The position numbers and the translations under genes are program-made. The notes beneath the pieces were generated by a model. It worked only from the letters and a program-made list of their open reading frames with translations. It was not told the DNA's origin and did not search any database. This document shows positions 24,943-37,028 of a stretch of 64,000 nt of DNA, piece by piece (the first letter of the stretch is position 1; each line of letters starts with the position of its first letter). Source of the DNA: Phlebopus portentosus (Eukaryota; Basidiomycota; Agaricomycetes; Boletales; Boletinellaceae); the NCBI GenBank assembly GCA_037892935.1, contig JAYXKI010000002.1, forward strand, positions 310,001-374,000. The letters are read 5' to 3'.

Positions 24943-25078
24943 GATGACAAATGAAATTCGAAATAAGAAAAGGATTAAATTACAAGTAAAGTCATGTGAG
25001 AAATACATATAGAAATTTAATCCCTTTTCTTATTTCGAATTTCATTTTTCGAATTTCAGAACCCTATTTTGTCATCTG
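24943..25078. repeat. Imperfect inverted repeat, MITE-like hairpin
   Basis: The left arm at 24948-24981 (AAATGAAATTCG onward) is the reverse complement of 25014-25047, with one extra C and a loop of about 32 bp. Outer ends GATGACAAA and TTTGTCATC also pair. The right side carries a second partial copy of TTTCGAATTTCA. No coding capacity. It looks like a small non-autonomous element or its remnant in a divergent promoter; no target-site duplication is certain. Confidence 0.7.
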
Positions 25079-25093
25079 AGAACTGAAATCCAG

Positions 25094-25134
25094 CCAATCA
25101 GAGGCGAGCTTTCCAATTCTGTTTCCTATATAAG
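25094..25134 (+). promoter_or_regulatory. CCAAT box and TATA-like element upstream of the MIF gene
   Basis: CCAAT lies at 25094-25098 and TATATAAG at 25127-25134, a classic spacing for a fungal core promoter reading rightwards. The next gene on this strand starts at 25594, so the 5' untranslated region would be long. Confidence 0.45.
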
Positions 25135-25593
25135 CGGCTCAGAAACGTAATTTGCCCCCTGTGTTACTTATGTGATTTAGGTTTTGTTGATTTTCAAATT
25201 CAACGATTCAGTCGTTGAGCGCGGGTGATACATCCTCTCTTAAACTGTACAATTGGTCCCAAGCTCAATAAAGAAACATTTAGACATTATACTTATAACC
25301 TAATAAGGTAAAAACGGACAGGGAACGGACGATTCCTTACCGAAATCATAACTAAATCCATAACAATTTTGTGCGATCGGGGATCGTTTCCGACTTACCA
25401 TCATTTTTCGGCTTCAAAATTGAGCATTCACTACTTACGTAACTTATTTCGCAAAGTGATCACAGAAACAGAAGAAGCGCTGACAGATGATGTAAGATGA
25501 TGTGATCGGCTAGTTATCATCGGACCAACTCAAAGCATTTCTTGACTCTGACCTCCACGACCTTGACTGAGTACATAGTTACATAGAAAAACA

Positions 25594-26238
25594 ATGCCGT
25601 CTTTGCAGCTTGTGACAAACGTGAAGGTGAGAAAGACGCATGTTTATGATTCTTTATGTGCTGAGCAAACACGGAACGCAGCTTGACGATGTCAAGAGCT
25701 TCTCGCTGGAGTTCTCTAAGGTTGGTAGACACATGAATACTGTGCAGATGCATCGTTCGTCTGAAGAGGCTGTCTGCGCTTAGCTTGCAGCGAGGGTACT
25801 CGGGAAGCCGGAATCATACGTATCGGTTTCCTATACGTATAACGAGTCGCTTACATTCGGGGGAAGCTTCGAACCTGCATTCATTCTCACAGTGGTAAGT
25901 GCTTCATTCCTTTTCAAACTTCATCTTTAAGGGTCAATTGCCACTTGAATATGAATTCAGGTCTCCTTGGGCAATATAAACCCTCAGGCGAATGCACAGT
26001 ATAGCAAGGCACTGTTTGGCTTCTTTAGCGAGAAATTGGGAATTAAAGATGATAGAGGATACATGTGCGTGGTTCAGTTTGTCATCATCCATAGATGTTG
26101 TTGACATGTCTCATTCCCGGACTTGAAGTGTTTTCAATGATCCGGGAAGGCAGTATCTTGGGTACGTCAGGCCTTCCATTTTTAATGCTGAGCCAACCTT
26201 GATTCTCCATCTCAAGTTACACGAGTTCAACATTCTGA
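25594..26238 (+). CDS. Macrophage migration inhibitory factor / D-dopachrome tautomerase homologue
   Basis: Small tautomerase-superfamily protein. Six tiny exons splice in perfect phase: 25594-25626, 25682-25724, 25791-25894, 25961-26064, 26129-26161 and 26217-26238. The result is 112 residues, near the usual 114-118 of MIF. It starts MPSLQLVTNV, so Pro follows the initiator Met; in this family that Pro is the catalytic base after Met removal. Other family landmarks are GKPESYVSV (the Lys of the active site), LTFGGSFEPAFI, VSLGNIN, YSKALFGFFSEKLGI, DRGYIVFND and the C-terminal STF. Each exon is too short to show up as an ORF by itself. Likely cytosolic enzyme or signalling protein; its substrate in fungi is unknown. 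Transcribed divergently from the coiled-coil gene. Confidence 0.88.
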
Positions 26239-26897
26239 AACCCGTGAATGGTAAAAGAAAAGAAGGAAGTAAATTGTATTTATAAGACTTCTCCCGACTC
26301 TTGAGAATAAAAATCGTTGTATTTTGGAGCTTTTTTTAACCGACTGTCCTCCTTAACTGGGGGTGTCATGAACGCATCGTGTCGTAGGTGAGCTTTGCAA
26401 GCAAGAAACGTGGCACCTACCAGCACTCGCAACACGTGTTCATTGCGTTGACCTTCAAGAACTTTGATCATGCCATCGGGGTGCTTCCGTAAATTTACCA
26501 GAATGCAGTTGATCTTGCCTCGACGGAGATTCGACCAAATAACTCATCCTCGCGTACCATGCTGTGTATCAACATTACTGCAAACTAAATCTTTGACTTT
26601 GTTTGCAAAAATCTCGTGTTCCGTTGTGCCACTGGTACTTTGCTGACCGATTGCAAATTACTTTGGCGAACAACCATTTTGCAAAGGAGGAACTAAGAGC
26701 TTCGTACCAATCGAGGCCTGAATCGCGCAAAGTATGCGTGTCTTCTTTGCTCCTTCTAACCTTCAATTAGGATGTCTTTGCATCTGATGGTCGCGAGGAA
26801 AGCATTGTAGCCGGGGCCTAAATAGTACCTGGTTAGTACAGTGCCGACAGCACCTTGACCTCAACTAACGTCTACTACAAAACTGTTAGACAACGAG
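26239..26897. other. Intergenic region, no gene recognised
   Basis: A 63-codon minus-strand frame (26280-26471) is open but has no family motif. Otherwise this is the MIF 3' flank and the promoter of the next gene. Confidence 0.4.
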
Positions 26898-28006
26898 ATG
26901 CATCCTACAGATCGTGGACGCGACCGAGTTAGCCGAGGAGGCAGAAGAGGCTCGAGGTCCGACTCTAGATCTGAGATTAGAAGAAACCTGGAGGGAAATT
27001 GGCGATCGCAAACACAGCGAGAGGAGAGCCCTAGTCAAAGTAATTTTAGGACAGTCAGCAGAGTATCTACCCTTTCAGAGGAAACAGAATCAAGGCCAGG
27101 AAGCCCGAGTTCTGAATGGGAGAGGAGCAAAGACTGGAGAAAAGACCCAAGACCAATGAGCCCGAGTATTCCTAGGACAGGAACCCCTGACGGTTCAAGA
27201 CGATTAAGCTTGGCTTCCGAGAGACAGGGAGGTAGCTCGGGAAGTACCCGCTTCTCCGAGGGGCACATTGATCAAACATATATGAAAATGGATTGGCAGA
27301 CACCAGATCCTGGTCTGCTTAAAAACAGAAAATTTCAGGCTGCACCAGAACATGTCAAGTCTAATGAAATCAGAGAAGGAATGTTCGTCTGGGCATCCAA
27401 CCCAGAATTTGAAAGCTATGTTCGGTTTTTTGGGCATAATTTGCTGAGCAGGGACAAACAAGAATCCATAGGGACTATCAAGCATCTAGAGCTCGTGGTC
27501 TCGGTACACGCACCAAGTTATGAACATCCTAGACCACACGTCAGAACGATCATGCTGACAAGTTTCGGAAATGCGGGTAGTCTTGATCACGCAAAGGTTT
27601 ACACAAACAAGCGGAAATACTGTGTCCCTCATGCTCCTGCAGGGAAAGAAAGTGATGAACAACACGATCCGGTATTCTTCGAAATCTACTCGGGACGGAA
27701 AATAGCTGGCTGGTTGCTAGTCCATAAATTAGGAATCATAGAGGCGGACGATGACAACATGGTGAGCATAGAGCCAGCACCTATCCGAATGGCCGATTCC
27801 TCAACTAAACTTTTCAGTATGAGATTGTCAGGTCAAATGTCAACGAGCAGGACATTAAGCACCTTCGTGAACTGGCCATAAAAAATGAAAGGCACTTAAG
27901 AAAGAAGGATCAGGCTGCCGGAAGCGAAGTCGGGACATCCGCAGGAATAAGTGGGAAAGAGAAAGATCCGTTGAAATTGGGCTCCTGGAGGCGCCAAGGA
28001 GAATAA
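26898..28006 (+). CDS. Uncharacterised fungal protein, copy A of a two-copy family
   Basis: I do not recognise a function. Exons 26898-27761 and 27818-28006 (GTGAGC donor, TTTTCAG acceptor) give 350 residues. Residues 1-120 are Arg/Ser/Glu-rich and disordered. Residues 140-285 form a conserved-looking domain: REGMFVWASNPEFESY, FFGHNLLS, KHLELVVS, RPHVRTIMLTSFG and WLLVHKLG. The second exon encodes a Lys/Glu-rich helical tail (YEIVRSNVNEQDIKHLREL). The gene at 60657-61803 encodes the same domain order and has its intron at the same place, just before Tyr-Glu, so the two are paralogues. Reading on without splicing would give a 327-residue product with an unrelated tail. No signal peptide, membrane span or catalytic motif is visible. 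A nuclear or nucleic-acid role would fit the basic tract but is a guess. Confidence 0.75.
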
Positions 28007-28866
28007 GTTCTCAAGCAAACAATTTGCATACTGGTATCAAGAGGAGCTAAAGCAGAACACGGACAGTATTTCCTCGTAGCAGGCAGGCGTTTATGACGTC
28101 TATAGATAATATCCGAAGTAGACATTTGATGTTGCCTTATTACCCATAACAGAGACCGCAATAGCTTCTGATCCATCGCAAACTCACTTGACATCCGAAA
28201 ATGCCTTGAGAAAGCATTGGCCGAGCCTACTTGAACGCAGATGGAAACGCTATGCATTCAAATAGATTCACGGTGCCCGAACGCTCTCACGGAGTCTGGC
28301 AGTTAGCAGAACTAGACAGACATGGGCAGTTATTCCAGACCTCACCTAGCAAAGCACGAACATGTCTTTCAAACACAGATTTTGTTGCCCGGTCCGATGT
28401 ACTAGTAGTATCGACGCCATTTTTGACCAGGTCGACGCGTCTATTTGAGAGCCTCGATCCACGGGCTCAGCGACAGACTCGGCTGCCTTCATGAGCTTTG
28501 GTTCATACCTCATTCGATGCTATGAAGCTAGTGGTCGAAAAACAGGAGACTACGAGCAGCTTGGAACTTGGAATGACTTATCGAATTATGTAAACTTTGG
28601 CAACACCGTGACCACAACTTGTGGCGGTGCATACGGCGCATGCGTCGTCGTCATCACGGCTCCGGCTCCATCCGTGCACATCTCGTGCCGTCTTGCCGCT
28701 CCGCTAGTGCCAGTTTCCGTCTCCCCGTCACCTTGCTTTCTTACCAACACCACAATCTCCACTCAATTTGCACCGAGCGCGGAGTCTTCGGGTATATTCT
28801 TTAGAAAGAAGGCTTTAAATTCAACGTACTACCAGTTACAGTGACTGGTAGAGCCTGACACGGGCG
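28007..28866. other. Intergenic region, no gene recognised
   Basis: Short frames only. An 8-bp inverted repeat (CTACCAGT / ACTGGTAG) lies near 28829-28852, just before the next gene. Confidence 0.35.
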
Positions 28867-30283
28867 ATGCAGTCGGCGCCTAAGGGCCTGGGGCACTTAG
28901 CCTCAGGCGTTCGGTCGCTGCATGTCCATGCCCATGCTCCTCGACCCGTTTTCGGAGCAGGTTCAGGCGTCGGTGCAGGAGCGCACCATCCGCCTCGCCC
29001 ACCAACGTCAACAGTTGCAGGAAGAATTCTACAAACAACAAAAACAGCATTTACACGTTTCCTTTCACATCTCACTGCGCCTGGCTTCATCTCACCCCGT
29101 CGCATGGGGACAGACCGCGAGAGGACTATCCACAAGAGTTAACACTAGCGTCAGACCACAGACGATTCAACAAGGGCTTTCGCTGCCCGCACGCCATGCA
29201 CTCCCTAGGCCGAAAGTTGGCCCGCCGTTCATGCCCTGTGCGACACCCGCGACCAGAAGTACGGTTCATGTAGGCTTGGGGACTGCACGAAACTTCAGCA
29301 CCGCAAGGCCGCTATTCCAGCAGTTTGCTCAGAATGTGCCGGTTGCGGGACGCGCAATTTACGAAGCCGATTGGAATTTGGAGAAGAGGAAGATGAAGGA
29401 TAAGAAGAGGATGGAGCTGAAGACGACTGCAGATGAGAAAGAAAATACTCGTCCGGCTTCACCGCTTCGTGCATGGCCTAGTGAGCAGGCAAAGAAGGCG
29501 AAGGAACTGGAACGGTATTTCCCTGTCACCGAATCTGCTGATACCAAAGTGTCGACGGTCTTGCTTGTCCCTCTCGCACCTACTCCGACGTCGCGTCTTC
29601 CGCTGACTGAGACGTATGGCGCAGAGCCAACTCTCCTTGTGGTATCCGACCTTGAAGACATTCTATCTTCGCATCGCTTGCATTCGCTGCGCGTATCATC
29701 ACTTTTCGCGAGACTTGACGCGTTCGGGGCATGGGAGAAGGGCGCCAAGTTCACGGCGCTCGGAGACGCGAATGGCCTGTGCACAGTCCTTCGAATTGAA
29801 TTCAATGGGTGGACTGAGAGTATGGTGAAGAACGTATTGGGAGATGCTGGCAGGGGATGGTGTCGGATGATCGAGATCAGACGTGACGAGAGTAGGAATC
29901 TTTCGGAGGAAAAAGGGACTTCTGCGCCGATTTCGACTGTCGACGAGCATGATCCTGCGACGTCCGTTATCCTGCCAACTCTGGACTTCTCAGCGTCGTT
30001 CCACGCTACATGCGAGTCGCTTGCCTCACACTCAAGCCCACCGCCGTCGCCTCCTTTATCAGGAGCTTCGTCTCCGATGCCCAATGTTTCTGAGCTGAGC
30101 TTCTCGCCGTCATCGGACTTCGCAATGGATATACACAGCGATGCGGACTTTGACGCGAATTTCGACATGCACTCCGACTTTAGTTCCGGTTCAGGCTCTA
30201 TGATAAGTTTTAGCTCTGATTTCCTCCAACGTTCCGCGATTGCCGCCCGCGACGAAGATAATGATCATGGCGTTCTTATTTAA
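28867..30283 (+). CDS. Conserved fungal protein with mitochondrial-type N-terminus
   Basis: Function unknown. The main frame is open to the TAA at 30281-30283. Its N-terminal part (RGLSTRV, TIQQGLSLPARHALPRP, GLGTARNFSTARPLFQQF, VPVAGRAIYEADWNLEKRK) looks like agaricomycete conserved proteins I recall. A central folded region follows (LLVVSDLEDILSSH, then ALGDANGLCTVLRIEFNGW) and the C-terminus is Ser/Asp-rich and disordered. The best start is ATG 28867 in another frame: MQSAPKGLGHLASGVRSLHV is Arg-rich and acid-free, like a mitochondrial presequence, and runs on to GRILQTTKTAFTRF. Joining it needs an intron; 29057-29123 keeps phase (449 residues) but has weak sites. The alternative is ATG 28922 in the main frame (453 residues). 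The region from about 29130 on is secure and the N-terminus is not. Confidence 0.6.
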
Positions 30284-30788
30284 TGTGCAAGTATGCTTTA
30301 TGGATTGCAACTATGTATGTACTCAGCTGTTTGAAATACACGTTTTCAATTACGCCTTACTTGAACCAAGTTTGAGACCGTCGTCTTGATCTTTGTGGTC
30401 ACGCAGAAAGCCACTTGCGCACGTGATATGATTATTTCGATTTCCGGCTTCTGATGGCATTTTTGCTTGGTGGGCTATTCTCAAAGGTCTTGGCCGGGGT
30501 TTATACCACCTGCCATGGTAATATAAGCGCACGGGGGATCACGCCGTTGTGCGTGCCAGACTGAATCATCCGTCGGTGAACTATTATAAGTGTCTGTCTC
30601 TCACTCATGTCAAACCTCATGAATGGAATGGGCTAGCAAATTTCAAACTGGCTTCTCTGTATTATATCGCAAGCGTGCTGTTGACAGTGGCATCATATCT
30701 GATTCTAGACTTCTGTCTTCGTGTACTAGACTCCACTAGATACGTCTTCTGTCGATTACATTACTTTTTTTTTTTTTTCCTTCATACT
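30284..30788. other. Intergenic region upstream of the glutathione reductase pseudogene
   Basis: No gene seen. A TATAAG motif near 30522 and a T-rich tract at 30765-30779 precede the ATG of the pseudogene. Confidence 0.35.
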
Positions 30789-32091
30789 ATGATCATCCGG
30801 TTTCTTCTATCTGCTCGTCATCAGATATTCAGAACGACAGTGCCCATTCATATAAGCAAAGAAGACATGTCCCATGGCGCAGAGCTAACGCAATGCGAAT
30901 GTGATTTCGTTGTCATTGGGGGCGGGAGTGGAAGTGTAGCTGCTGCCCGTCGAGCTGCGATCGGGAAGAAAGCCGCAGCCATAGAGCAGACAGGTCTCCT
31001 TGGCGCGACTTGTGTGAATGCGGGTTGTGTACCAAAGAAAGTTCGTCTTGCACACATCCATTGTAATCTTCGTTCTAGCTAAAAAAAGACTACACAGTTG
31101 ATGTGACATGCTGCCGGCATATCCGAGAAGCTGCGCGATGCTCCGTCGTATTGCTTCAAAGCTGAGAGCAATGGAGAAGCTCACTTTGACTGGGCTGAGT
31201 TCAAAGCAAAACGAGATGCGTACATCCGACGTCTCAACAGGATTTACGAAAAGAATTTGCAGAACGATGGTGTTGAGGAACATATCGGACAAGCGTCACT
31301 CGTCTCCCCCAATCGTGTGCGCGTAGAACGTCCCGACGGAACGATTTACGAACTTCACACGAAGTACGTCTGCATCCCTACGGGTGCACGTACCTTTATC
31401 CCTAGCGAAACCGATGTCCCGGGAGCAAGTCTTGGGATTGATTCCAAAGGCTTCTTCGAAATGGAGAAGCATCCGAAAAGGGTGATGATCGTAGGCGTTG
31501 GGTATATTGGAGTCGAGACGTCGGGGATATTCAACTCGCTGAGAAGTGAAGTGCACCTCGTGGTCCGACACGATCATGTTCTTTGTAGATTTGATCCGGG
31601 GATTCAAGAGATATTAATAGGATGGATGGAACATTCAGGAATCAAAGTACACAAGAGCACGGAGGTTGAGCGCATTGAAGGCAAACGAGGCGGTCCCCTA
31701 ACCGCTCACTTCCATGATGGAAGCGCGGTCGAAGTGGACGTTCTCCTCTGGGCAGTCGGACGACGTCCCAACATCGAGACGCTGAATCTTGATACTGTCA
31801 GCATCCAGACAAACGAATTCGGCAACATTTTGGTTGACGAATGGCAGCGAACAACCGTGCCCAATATCTTTGTCATCGGAGACGTACAGGGCAAATGGCT
31901 CTTGACGCCCGTTGCGATTGTCGCTGGTCGAAAACTTGCAAATCGTCTATTCGGACCCGAGAAATTCAAGAATGACAAACTCGTGTATGAGAATATACCG
32001 AGTGTTGTGTTCTCACACCCACCCACCGGTGCTGTCGGCCTGACGGAGCCAGAGGCCAGAGAGCAGTTCGGAGATGCTAAGATCAAGATCT
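30789..32091 (+). pseudogene. Glutathione reductase pseudogene (upstream tandem copy)
   Basis: A tandem duplicate of the intact gene at 33466-35094. Exon 1 (30789-31040) encodes a presequence ([14 protein letters not shown]) and the FAD/redox start ([10 protein letters not shown], then [10 protein letters not shown] with both redox cysteines). Exon 2 (31098-32091) has the same length, 994 bp, as the matching exon of the intact copy. It encodes the NADPH-binding motif VGVGYIGVE and the segment [20 protein letters not shown]. It has one in-frame TGA at 31104-31106, where the intact gene has TGG (Leu-Met-Trp-His), and no frameshift. After 32091 there is a donor-like TGTCAG but no recognisable last exons: the dimer-interface domain with the catalytic HPTSAEE His-Glu pair is missing. 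A faint similarity to exon 4 may remain near 32170-32210. The product, if any, would be inactive as a reductase. Confidence 0.85.
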
Positions 32092-33208
32092 GTCAGTCTT
32101 TTATTCCTTTTTCCTTTTCTTTCATCTTTGAAATGTCAACCGTCCGCATCGTCCCAAAGACATGGCATTCATACACGAAAGTCCGTTCATGTTTGGTACT
32201 TTGCGTGCAATTTCTGCCGGCATTCAGGTCGTTTCCACCGAGGTGCGGGCAAATTTCCGTATCGGGTGGTAAGCCATAAGGCAAAGGCGAGCAAAGCTCA
32301 AACGCATGTGATGGTTGAATTCTACAATCTAACCACGTCAGCTATGTTTCCTGAATCAAGCTTCGCCGCGATGGTTACGTACTTGAGAGCAGTACTGGCG
32401 CAAGCTGGACGAAGTCTTTTGATCCTGAAGCCACTCGAAGATAGTTCAGGTTTAGCTCAAGTGTGCACATCAGTGTCTAGAGGAGATCTCGTCCAGGGAG
32501 AGTTGTATCACTGACGGTGTCCCCCCCTCCCCACTAAGGCATGCTCTGTTGACATCAAATAGTATTGAGTAAAGGATGCAGGCAAAACTTTTCTCATAGG
32601 GATTTTAAGGAGTATCTGACCGAAGGAAGAATATAAAGTTTGATTAGTGGAGAACCATAAGCAGTGTCCAGCTCGATTCTCGAGTAATCATATTGTACAT
32701 TATTTTGCACAGTACTCGAGCGATTGTCCCGAGGCTGTCACCACTAATAAGATCGTTCCTCCAAGGCGCATGCAAAGTACAATTGTAGACAAGAGCTTTG
32801 CTCAGCGATTCCGTAATTGTATACTCCGGAGTAAGTAATAGCGGGCTTTCTCTTGGGCGAATCTGATGGAGTTGGATAAAACTGATAAAGATAAACGGAA
32901 GCCGTATGGGAGATGTTTAGCTCGACACTGAAGAAGACCTTGCAAGTTTGTTGAATAGTCACGGATTCGATAGAAATTTCAGATGAGCTATGACGGACAG
33001 ATGAAAGAGGACCATAATAAGGCACCGTGATGTGTGATGCCCGTGTCAAGTGTTTAATCATCTTGTCGTGTTCTAACCAATCGAATTCGTAATCATGACC
33101 GGCTATTGGCGGTCTGATTCGTCAGCGTTGACCGTGACCCACGGAAGCAACACTGACGTGCGATGATGCGATGGATCATGACTGACAGAAAAACCCAAAA
33201 ACTCAAGA
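32092..33208. other. Spacer between the two glutathione reductase copies
   Basis: No gene seen. It should hold the eroded 3' part of the pseudogene. Short frames here show no family motif. Confidence 0.45.
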
Positions 33209-33221
33209 TATAAATTACTAA
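33209..33221 (+). promoter_or_regulatory. TATA-like element and Yap1-type site before glutathione reductase
   Basis: TATAAA-like sequence at 33209-33214 runs directly into TTACTAA (33215-33221), the consensus of Yap1/AP-1-like oxidative-stress factors. Glutathione reductase is a known Yap1 target in yeast, so a real site is plausible. The heptamer could also occur by chance or as an intron branch site. Confidence 0.4.
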
Positions 33222-33369
33222 TCTACAGCGGAGCACCCTGGCTTCTCTAATCTCTCTTCGTCTCTCAGCACGTCCAGCCGTGTACGCCTTCTCTGCTGGT
33301 ACCACTGCTAACACGAGACTCAACCAGGTTCGTTTCTCGCGTCATAATTCTGCTTTTGACTGGCTCTAA

Positions 33370-35094
<1,725 letters not shown>

Positions 35095-35710
35095 GACTTT
35101 ACGCGCGATTTTGTGCGCGACGGCGGTTACTGCTTTTGACGGCCTTGGAACTGGGACTGTTTCATAGATTCGGACTAATTTAATGAGAACCAAAGTGAGA
35201 TTGAAGGAATTTTTTACTGTAGACTACATAGAACGAGCATTCGAGGAAATGATATATAGTGGCAGGATTAGGCACCTCTTGGTCGCAATTGTATCTGTAA
35301 AGATATACACAGGATTGCTGATTCTGAGGTCGGGTGAAGTGACTTCCAAACACGGAAGGAAGATCAGCAGGGGCTGATGTGATGAGGAACCGATGAACAG
35401 AGTGATCTGAAAACTCAAACCGCGACACTGACAATCATCCACTTGACTCTCCCACACTTTCGAGTGAATACTACCGAACTTTCGCGTTTTCGTCGTCTTT
35501 TTACGTCGTATACGCGCGTGGACAAGGCATACGAGAACTCGGACAAATCGAAGAAGAATTACTGTAGTATTATTGTCATTCGTCAGCTGCTCAGCCGCGT
35601 TATAGCCCTAACTAAGACCGGGCACTAGCGAGAGCGAGTCAAAGGGCGCAGAGAAAAAGAACGAGGCCCCGCGTTTATTCGAGTGGTTTTATCTGGTTGC
35701 TTGATTGATC
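35095..35710. other. Intergenic region, no gene recognised
   Basis: The 3' flank of glutathione reductase and promoter of the SUMO gene. Only short frames without motifs. Confidence 0.45.
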
Positions 35711-36409
35711 ATGTCTGACGAGGAGAACGGGAACGTACCACCACCGACGACGCAGGAGGAGACGGAGGAGGCTGTAGCGCCGAAGCAGGAGGATCCGAAC
35801 ACCCCGATTAACATCAAGGTGCGTTTCGTCAGCTTTCAATCTGCTCTCTCTAGTGCCATTTTCTCTCTGTTCTGTTGTAAGAGGCTGACGAAGCTTCGTG
35901 TTTTTGACGCGCGTTCCTGCGTGCGATTTTTGCGGTTGTGTGTTGTAGGTTCTATCAGCGCAGGGCGAAGAAGTGTTCTTCAAGATCAAGCGGAGCACAA
36001 AGCTGAGCAAGCTACAGACTGCCTATGCGCATAAAATTGGGAAGAAGTGAATACTATAAGGTCCGTCCTCCTTTACTTTACTTTCTTGGTCCAAGTGTGG
36101 CTCATTCACTCGTTCGCGTTCGAACGGGGATATTCCTACCCGAATTGGAAATGTGATTCAGATTTTTGTATGACGGTGAACGTATCAACGAAGATGACAC
36201 CCCAAATAGCTTGGAGATGGAGGATAATGGTACGCCCTTTGTTGTTGCTTCAGGACGCTATTCCTTCTGCTTACTCTTTGGTTGTTGTTTCTCAGACACG
36301 ATCGACGTCATGGTTGAACGTCAGTCGCGTCATGTTTCTCTTCTCACAAGCTCGCTTACTGACTTTTCTTTCTGTCGTCGATTCTTCAGAGGTTGGAGGC
36401 TATCTATGA
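35711..36409 (+). CDS. SMT3: Small ubiquitin-like modifier SUMO (Smt3)
   Basis: Protein modifier conjugated to nuclear targets. Exons: 35711-35818, 35949-36060, 36162-36229, 36296-36319 and 36390-36409. The acidic N-terminus (MSDEENGNVPPP) is followed by INIKVLSAQGEEVFFKIKR, STKLSKLQTAYAHKIGK, VNTIRFLYDGERINEDDTP, SLEMEDNDTIDVMVEQ and GGYL. Gly-Gly followed by two residues means it is made as a precursor trimmed by a Ulp1-type protease. About 110 residues, as expected. The coding exons add up to 332 bases, one short of a multiple of three: in exon 2, after the GGG at 36039-36041, one base is missing, so the raw sequence reads TGA at 36048 instead of continuing to VNTIR. SUMO is essential or nearly so in fungi, so an assembly error is the likelier cause. 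Confidence 0.88.
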
Positions 36410-37028
36410 TCCCTGAGTCATCTAGACGATCGTTATTCTCTCAACTCCTATTACTCCCCTTTCGTTGTACTGAGCTGTTTTCTTTCGCTTCATTTTTTGT
36501 CTGTCATCTGTATTTGATCCAGATCCAGAAACATCAAATAAGATTCCTCTTTTCTCGTACATATACGCAATTGTTGCGACATCAAGGCTGAGCTTTACGA
36601 TCTTGTAAGTCACGGTGGCTTCGATATGACGTGTGCAAGAAGTACTAACTGCGGAGAACTCGCGAATCAACTAAGCTACAAATTGACTTTTTAATGTCTT
36701 TTCTGAGCGTAAACCACGCTGATAGTTGCCCCGGGCCAGTATTGCAAATGATGCAATCCTGTCTTCAAGTTTTGCATGTTATGTATGCGCTGGACCATGA
36801 CCGATTAGCTACCGAAACCAAACTTCAGGGCCGGCACCAAAGTCAGATTTTGATTACGTACACGTGGAAGCACGCAACAACTGTAGATAGACTTTGCACA
36901 TGAACGCCGAACACTGAGGAGCTGGTCGTCGTCCGGGGTGTATTGCAGCGCAACAACTGTACTGTAGCCTACGTTAGATCGTTAGAAAAACTATAAATCA
37001 ACGAAAAGAAACGAGCGCATAAAGGAAG
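36410..37028. other. Intergenic region, no gene recognised
   Basis: Between SUMO and TFIIS genes on the same strand. No coding signal beyond short unsupported frames. Confidence 0.45.

Larger units (their letters stand above)
24641..25593. other. Divergent promoter region of the coiled-coil and MIF genes
   Basis: AT-rich relative to the surroundings. It contains a long imperfect inverted repeat and CCAAT and TATA-like elements, described separately. No coding frame of note. The MIF transcript probably starts well upstream of its ATG, at about 25160-25200. Confidence 0.5.

Noticed and set aside
28922..29123. ATG 28922 as the certain start of the conserved mitochondrial-type protein
   Set aside because: It is in the main frame but gives a Gln-rich leader, whereas ATG 28867 gives a good presequence. 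I could not prove either, so the start is left open.
29359..30168. 269-codon minus-strand frame
   Set aside because: Antisense to the conserved protein at 28867-30283; a frame mirror of Ser-rich coding sequence.
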